19,232 bases of DNA from CAYGUK01 sp964352985 (GTDB lineage: Bacteria > Pseudomonadota > Gammaproteobacteria > JAHCLG01). Position numbers and translations under genes: made by a program. Positions within the stretch are counted from its first letter, which is position 1. Every line of letters starts with the position of its first letter. The stretch is from positions 1 to 19,232 of the forward strand of contig CAYGUK010000078.1 of the NCBI GenBank assembly GCA_964352985.1. Direction: 5' to 3'. Positions 15,496 through 19,232 of the stretch are shown piece by piece. Under the pieces are notes generated by a model. That model was not told the origin of the DNA, did no database searches, and was given only the letters and a program-made list of their open reading frames with translations.

Positions 15496-15576
15496 CACAA
15501 GCGTAAGAGAACAAGTCTTGATTTAACAACATCAATTTGATAGTGTTAAATTAAGATTTGACCTACTATGCTTGTG
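15496..15576 (+). repeat. Structured intergenic hairpin, copy 2 of a second repeat
   Basis: Outer arms CACAAGC (15496-15502) and GCTTGTG (15570-15576). The inner 16-base arms at 15512-15527 and 15545-15560 pair at every position, two of them as G-U. The apex is ATCAA-TT-TGAT. It starts 8 bases after the stop of the 14441 gene. Against copy 1, the base pair closing TAAC/GTTA changes from G-C to A-T, a compensatory change. Confidence 0.65.
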
Positions 15577-15596
15577 TTTAAATATGGAAGTTTAAT

Positions 15597-16460
15597 ATGA
15601 CACTCAATGCTTTTAGCTTTTTAAAATCGACATGGGGTTATATTTTCAAACATCGTAGTCTCTTGGTCAATTTTATTTTTAGTTTTTTCATTATCAATTT
15701 AGTAACTTTACTGATGTATCTATTTGTAATCAATTTAAATTTTTTTACTTTATTTATTGGCTCTAAGATTTCACATTCGCTCTTTTTAATTAAGTTACTA
15801 TTTATCATCTTTGGTTTTATCGTATTTGTTTTATTATTGTTTTCAATAATGTTGTTATTAAAACGAATTACAAAATACTCGTATTCAGCTATGGCAAATA
15901 CTGCTATAAAGACAATTAAGGTGCAAAATAAGTTTTCTCATCAACAATCATCATTACTACAATGGCTCGGATTTTATATATTATTGATTATAGAAAGTTT
16001 AAAGAAAAGCCATTTTATAAACCGTCTGGAGACATTAAAAGAAGAGCGACATCTTGCTGCATTGCCAAATCCTTTAATCAGACTCGTTATTTTTCCCATT
16101 AGCGTAATAGAAAATTGTGAGATTGCTAGCGCAAAAGAACGTGCTGAAATGATAGTCAGGGAAAAATGGCAACAACAACCGGGCTCATTATCTTTTATCA
16201 AATTATATATTTATGCTGTTATTCCAGGTGTTTTAGGTATGATGGCTATTCCAATTTATCTCACATTAGCACATGATATCCCAAATCAATTAGTCATTCA
16301 TATGTTACAAATCATTTCAATATCATTACTCACTTTATGTTTATGGGGTGTATTGAGTAGTATTACTGTCTTGCAAACTATTTTATATTATTATTGTAAA
16401 ACAAACATTATCGCCGATGGATTTCCTGCTGTGAAAATCCATCAATTATTCGGGAAGTAG
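15597..16460 (+). CDS. DUF6159-like integral membrane protein
   Basis: 287 residues with about five to six hydrophobic segments: two long ones near 20-48 and 60-90, one near 115-132, a weaker one near 158-170, and two near 204-226 and 232-262. The design resembles the DUF6159 family: an N-terminal FxKxTWGYIFKHRSLL before the first helix, a central cytoplasmic segment (NCEIASAKERAEMIVREKW) and a C-terminal helix running into ALYRYA-like LYYYCKTN-x-x-DGFP and a final short amphipathic stretch. The family has no known function. GGAAG lies 6 bases upstream of the ATG. The family assignment rests on overall pattern, not a search. Confidence 0.7.
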   Translation: MTLNAFSFLKSTWGYIFKHRSLLVNFIFSFFIINLVTLLMYLFVINLNFFTLFIGSKISHSLFLIKLLFIIFGFIVFVLLLFSIMLLLKRITKYSYSAMANTAIKTIKVQNKFSHQQSSLLQWLGFYILLIIESLKKSHFINRLETLKEERHLAALPNPLIRLVIFPISVIENCEIASAKERAEMIVREKWQQQPGSLSFIKLYIYAVIPGVLGMMAIPIYLTLAHDIPNQLVIHMLQIISISLLTLCLWGVLSSITVLQTILYYYCKTNIIADGFPAVKIHQLFGK

Positions 16461-16582
16461 TAGAGTCAAAACTCGATTTATTATAAACAAAATGAGGGAT
16501 AGTTATATATCAGGTTTTAATACCTTTCAACCAAGTTATTGATTATAGTTCAAACCCTCCAAAACAACTGATAATATCCTAG

Positions 16583-16612
16583 TTGATTTCAAAGCAAGTA
16601 ATGTGATATTAT
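16583..16612 (+). promoter_or_regulatory. Sigma-70-like promoter before gene 16647
   Basis: TTGATT (16583-16588), an 18-base spacer and TATTAT (16607-16612). It overlaps the inverted repeat AATGT-n9-ACATT, which could be an operator. Confidence 0.45.
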
Positions 16613-16646
16613 TACATTGCGTAATAATAATAAAGGAAAACTGATT

Positions 16647-17330
16647 ATGAGTAATCCTGATATCCGTGCGCTTCTCCAATCTATTAATGATGACATAGTG
16701 GCTAACCCTCACTTTGCCAGCAAAGACTCCATCAAAACCTTACAAGCAAAAATAAGTCAATTTGCAATAGACTATGCTGATAATCCTACTCAACATAGAA
16801 TTGCAATCTTAGAGGCGTTAGCAACAATCCATGCCGGCACAACACAACGGCTTGCATGGTTATCGAGCGGTAAGCAAAGTCAACTTCGTATTGTTATTTC
16901 CAAAATATTATCAGAACAGTTAGGTTGTGATTTTAATAATGATCCAACATTACTAGCTAAGCTTGCAAAACTTGATGAATATTCAACAAGAAAACGTGAT
17001 AGAGTTGATGCTCAAACTGTTTCAAATGCAAATTGGCGAACATATCAATATCAACCAAGTAGTGCTGAAATGTATTGTGGTTTTAAAAAACAATATCATC
17101 ATCATGTGAGTAGCTTAGCATACCAAGATCAAGTATCAGCATCTTTGAAAAGAAGTGAAATTGAACGTCGTAAACAACTAAAAAGAAAAAATATTATTGA
17201 AAGCGAGCAATTTGATGCAGAGAAAAGAACGTTTAAAGCAAAAATAGATGAATTAAAAGCAAGAAGCAGTTCTGTTGAATTGGTTAGTCATGCTGAATCA
17301 AGAAAGCTCGGAATACTCTCTAATAAATGA
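16647..17330 (+). CDS. Hypothetical helical protein
   Basis: About 227 residues, not recognised, soluble and almost entirely helical. The N-terminal 110 residues look like a compact helical bundle (RALLQSINDDIVANPHFASKDSIKTLQAKISQFAIDY; AILEALATIHAGTTQRLAWL). The C-terminal 80 residues are highly charged and coiled-coil-like, rich in Lys, Arg and Glu (SLKRSEIERRKQLKRKNIIESEQFDAEKRTFKAKIDELKARSS). The start at 16647 is set by AAGGA 9-10 bases upstream; a TTG ten codons earlier is open but lacks a site. It is preceded by a plausible promoter and followed by an AT hairpin (17355-17371). Confidence 0.75.
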   Translation: MSNPDIRALLQSINDDIVANPHFASKDSIKTLQAKISQFAIDYADNPTQHRIAILEALATIHAGTTQRLAWLSSGKQSQLRIVISKILSEQLGCDFNNDPTLLAKLAKLDEYSTRKRDRVDAQTVSNANWRTYQYQPSSAEMYCGFKKQYHHHVSSLAYQDQVSASLKRSEIERRKQLKRKNIIESEQFDAEKRTFKAKIDELKARSSSVELVSHAESRKLGILSNK

Positions 17331-17354
17331 AAAAAATAGAAATTAAAAATTGAT

Positions 17355-17371
17355 ATTCAAATAATTTGAAT
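17355..17371 (+). terminator. AT-rich hairpin after gene 16647
   Basis: ATTCAAA-TAA-TTTGAAT is a perfect 7-bp stem 25 bases after the stop, followed by TAATTTAGATTTCTT. GC content is low, so termination strength is doubtful. Confidence 0.35.
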
Positions 17372-17476
17372 TAATTTAGATTTCTTATACGTCAGCTTTT
17401 ACAGCAATTATCTTATCGTTAAGTGCGACATGAGGAACAACTATCTTTAACGCCCTACTCATATCTTAAAATTAAA

Positions 17477-17506
17477 TTGCAAAATCAAATTAAAAACGGT
17501 TATAAT
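17477..17506 (+). promoter_or_regulatory. Strong sigma-70-like promoter of a hairpin-rich leader
   Basis: TTGCAA (17477-17482), an 18-base spacer and a perfect TATAAT (17501-17506). The predicted start (about 17512-17514) falls 2-4 bases before an ATG, so the transcript would be nearly leaderless or a non-coding RNA. Confidence 0.55.
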
Positions 17507-17515
17507 ACCTTCATT

Positions 17516-17602
17516 ATGAATAAATCAATTTATACTAATCAATATTCAATATCTGCTTGTTCCCAAGCAGTTTTCCTCATGTCAATGAATATGGGCTGCT
17601 AA
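17516..17602 (+). CDS. Possible 28-residue leader peptide, or part of a small RNA
   Basis: The frame from ATG 17516 reads MNKSIYTNQYSISACSQAVF and ends LMSMNMGC, stop TAA at 17600-17602. It starts almost at the predicted transcription start, without room for a ribosome-binding site. Two hairpins lie in it: CTGCTTG/CAAGCAG (17553-17570) and GGCTGC/GCAGCC (17594-17608, loop equal to the stop codon). The strands of these two can also pair with each other because both contain CTGCT and AAGCAG. That is the layout of an attenuator or of a small RNA. Whether it is translated cannot be decided from sequence. Confidence 0.3.
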   Translation: MNKSIYTNQYSISACSQAVFLMSMNMGC

Positions 17603-17686
17603 GCAGCCAACATATTATCTATTTCCTACAATTTATTAAATTTTAATTAGAGTCCAAATAAAAGCATATATGACTTAAATTATAAG

Positions 17687-17715
17687 TTGTTATTTTTTAT
17701 TCGGGAAAATATAAA
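17687..17715 (+). promoter_or_regulatory. Promoter of the small-protein/M29-like unit
   Basis: TTGTTA (17687-17692), a 17-base spacer and TATAAA (17710-17715), 31 bases before the ATG at 17746. It is separate from the leader promoter at 17477-17506. Confidence 0.5.
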
Positions 17716-17745
17716 TGTAAACAAAATGACATCATGAGGTTTATT

Positions 17746-17925
17746 ATGACTAATTCTCATAGCGAACAATTTAAATTATTATCCGATAATTTAACACAAC
17801 AAGAGACTACTTCTGCAACAACTCAAGAAGAGTGCTTAATAACACTCAATATATCCGCTGAGTTTCAACCGCAGAAAGAAGATGACGAAAATTGGAATAG
17901 GCATCCTGGATTTATGTATGTTTAG
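17746..17925 (+). CDS. Small acidic protein, candidate modified-peptide precursor
   Basis: 59 residues, not recognised. The N-terminal 30 residues are polar and rich in Gln, Thr, Ser and Glu (SEQFKLLSDNLTQQETTSATTQEE). A short hydrophobic strand follows (CLITLNISAEF), then an acidic stretch (QPQKEDDENWN) and a distinctive tail RHPGFMYV. That layout, a hydrophilic leader and a short aromatic C-terminus, resembles precursors of ribosomally made, post-translationally modified peptides. The start at 17746 is chosen because GAGG lies 6 bases upstream; the ATG four codons earlier overlaps that site. The metallo-enzyme gene begins 35 bases after its stop, with no promoter visible between, so both are probably one unit. 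Small regulatory or chaperone-like roles are equally possible. Confidence 0.65.
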   Translation: MTNSHSEQFKLLSDNLTQQETTSATTQEECLITLNISAEFQPQKEDDENWNRHPGFMYV

Positions 17926-17960
17926 TCTAGCTGTAAAATGACATTATCAGGTAATTATTC

Positions 17961-18932
17961 ATGATAAAAACAGCTAGTCTCAATTTTTTAAACTTACTGC
18001 TAGCACAATTTAGTGCTAGCAGTTTATTGGTAATATTTGATGAAGCAAATCGACAAACAGCAATTAACCTTAAAACCTGTGCTGAAACAGAATTTGCTTG
18101 CTTAACGTTAGAAATCAAAAGTCTCATCACTGTTGATATGGAAAATTTTGAATGCTTAATTAATGAATATGATCGGATCATTGTGATTTATGATATGAAC
18201 CCAGTAATTAGTTCAACAAGTGAGAATGAAAAACGCCAACTTATTCGACACAAAATTCACTTACATTTTACAAAAATTTCACGCTTGTGTGATTTAAGCC
18301 AAGACTTCGATTCTTTTTATCGTTTACCCCATAACTATTTTGTCGATCTCCATCATCGTATTATTGATGCTGCAAATAATATTAAAACCATTAACATTAG
18401 CAATTCACTTGGAACAGATTTAACAGTTGAAACAAAAACAAATTTTTCTTGGGTGAATGTTAACGGGATAAAGCCCAATAAAATCCATGGGACTCAAGCC
18501 TTTTTCTTTGAGCCCATGTTGGGTGAAGTCGCGACGCATTCTACAATATGCAATGGCATAATTAAATTTACAGGTTCAATATTATTTTCTAACCATACAA
18601 ACTATAAACCTCAGTTAATCAATGAGCCCATAATATTAAAAATTATCGATGGCTTTATTGTTGATCTTAACGGCAAAGATAAAAATATTATCAATTATTT
18701 AAAAGATAAATTTTCACAGCATGAATTTAATCGTTTTCTATCAGAAATCGGTATAGGCACTCATCCTGCAATAAAATTAAAAGGCCAAAATTTAATATTT
18801 GAAGAAAGGCATACCGGCGCACATATTGGATTTGGTGGTACCAAAGGGAGTGACCATATGGATTTTATCTTTAGCGATAGTCAAATTAAATTTGATGAAA
18901 AAATAATATTTGACGGGCACTTTCAAATCTAA
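17961..18932 (+). CDS. M29/NicX-fold metallo-enzyme (aminopeptidase-like)
   Basis: 323 residues, cytosolic. The C-terminal half carries the five metal-ligand positions of the M29 aminopeptidase (AmpS/AmpII) fold: MLGEV (Glu189), SEIGIGTHP (Glu262), GAHIGFG (His288) and SDHMD (His299, Asp301). The family's SNSLGTDLTVE motif lies near 148-157. The same fold includes 2,5-dihydroxypyridine dioxygenase NicX, so peptidase activity is not certain. The N-terminal 130 residues are divergent from typical M29 and the protein is shorter than standard M29 peptidases (about 410 residues), so the N-domain is reduced. AGG lies 9 bases before the ATG. It is the second gene after the 59-residue small protein, which could be its substrate; that is inference from adjacency. 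Confidence 0.78.
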   Translation: MIKTASLNFLNLLLAQFSASSLLVIFDEANRQTAINLKTCAETEFACLTLEIKSLITVDMENFECLINEYDRIIVIYDMNPVISSTSENEKRQLIRHKIHLHFTKISRLCDLSQDFDSFYRLPHNYFVDLHHRIIDAANNIKTINISNSLGTDLTVETKTNFSWVNVNGIKPNKIHGTQAFFFEPMLGEVATHSTICNGIIKFTGSILFSNHTNYKPQLINEPIILKIIDGFIVDLNGKDKNIINYLKDKFSQHEFNRFLSEIGIGTHPAIKLKGQNLIFEERHTGAHIGFGGTKGSDHMDFIFSDSQIKFDEKIIFDGHFQI

Positions 18933-19057
18933 GGATAAAGATTTACCTAATTAAATTACCTCCCTCTCATTAAATAAGCTATTTTTAATGATTTTAATTA
19001 ACCCACATACTCATTAATATTTTTAGATGAGAAATATTGTCATTATTTAAGAACAAG

Positions 19058-19232
19058 GTAACTAATCACCAAATTTAAGCAACGACGTAGAAACGCTGAA
19101 AAGAACAGACGTTCCTTACGCGATGGGGATTCTTAAGGGGAGAATCGCGATTTTCCCCTTAAGTGCCGTTAGCCTGGCTTTGCCAGGTTAGGCAGTATTA
19201 TCAGGGTAACTATTCAGCATTTATGCTGAATA
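19058..19232 (+). mobile_element. MITE-like element, copy D (runs off window end)
   Basis: Left end GTAACTAATCACC matches the inverted right end of other copies (GTAACTATTCAGC) at 11 of 13. The sequence stops within the last hairpin, five bases before the expected end. The octamer before the left end is agaacaag. The core is the same as in copies B and C, including CTTAAGGGG/CCCCTTAAG and CCTGGC-TTT-GCCAGG. Confidence 0.88.

Noticed and set aside
16601..16619. TGTGA-like CRP site in the promoter of gene 16647
   Set aside because: Only one half-site fits; the other half reads TTACA.
17594..17608. GGCTGC/GCAGCC hairpin as an intrinsic terminator
   Set aside because: Not followed by a T-run (aacatattatct), so termination is not supported; treated as part of the leader structure.
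17941..17964. Stretch ATTATCAGGTAATTATTC resembling the 3' part of the mobile element
   Set aside because: Only about 20 bases similar with several differences; it is also the ribosome-binding region of the M29-like gene, so chance similarity is enough.
1..19232. Circular plasmid suggested by identical ends
   Set aside because: The overlap lies inside a dispersed repeat, the flanking octamers do not match, and there is no replication or partition gene.
1..19232. CRISPR array from repeated hairpin sequences
   Set aside because: Copies are thousands of bases apart with genes between them; there are no regular spacers and no cas genes.

Overview
The window is AT-rich DNA, apparently from a gammaproteobacterium with a host-associated lifestyle. 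The signs are strong Shine-Dalgarno sites, Gram-negative style signal peptides, bacterial families such as YbjQ and the VUT/YhhQ transporter, and many orphan proteins with effector-like traits: a papain-like Cys/His/Asp protease pattern, a Ser-Pro-rich disordered linker, and single-pass membrane proteins with Cys-containing domains. I read this as Legionellales-like, but no marker gene here fixes the taxonomy. There are no rRNA or tRNA genes, CRISPR array or transposase.

The most distinctive structure is a dispersed element of about 180 bp present in four same-strand copies: partial at 1-55, complete at 6362-6541 and 11094-11276, and running off the end at 19058-19232. It has 13-bp imperfect terminal inverted repeats beginning GTAAC. 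The two complete copies are flanked by 8-bp target duplications (one perfect, one 7 of 8), so it is a MITE-like non-autonomous mobile element. Inside are several strong hairpins, two of them mutually exclusive. The first and last 50 bases of the window are identical and lie in this element.

Layout. 1-1064: partial element, a GNAT acetyltransferase (minus), then a poorly defined stretch. 1065-2810: a protease-like protein and a possible beta-propeller protein. 3068-4875: an operon of an unknown protein, a queuosine-precursor transporter and a cpYpsA/SLOG protein with an ATGA overlap. 4951-5493 (minus): YbjQ family protein and a two-helix membrane protein. 5706-6332: orphan gene. 6362-11276: two complete elements enclosing a type-I-like membrane protein, a frameshifted pseudogene, a secreted Cys-rich protein and two orphan genes. 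11308-12063: a class II aldolase/adducin-like protein directly downstream of an element. 12141-13361 (minus): an orphan and a secreted protein. 13662-17330: four genes, three orphan and one DUF6159-like membrane protein; two of the intergenic gaps hold related hairpins with a compensatory base change. 17477-18932: a hairpin-rich leader with its own promoter, a 59-residue small protein with a conspicuous aromatic tail, and an enzyme carrying the metal ligands of the M29/NicX fold. The last two look like one transcription unit and are the best candidate for an undescribed small system.

Most genes have their own start region with a clear ribosome-binding site. Multi-gene cooperation is suggested only for 3068-4875, 4951-5493 and 17746-18932.
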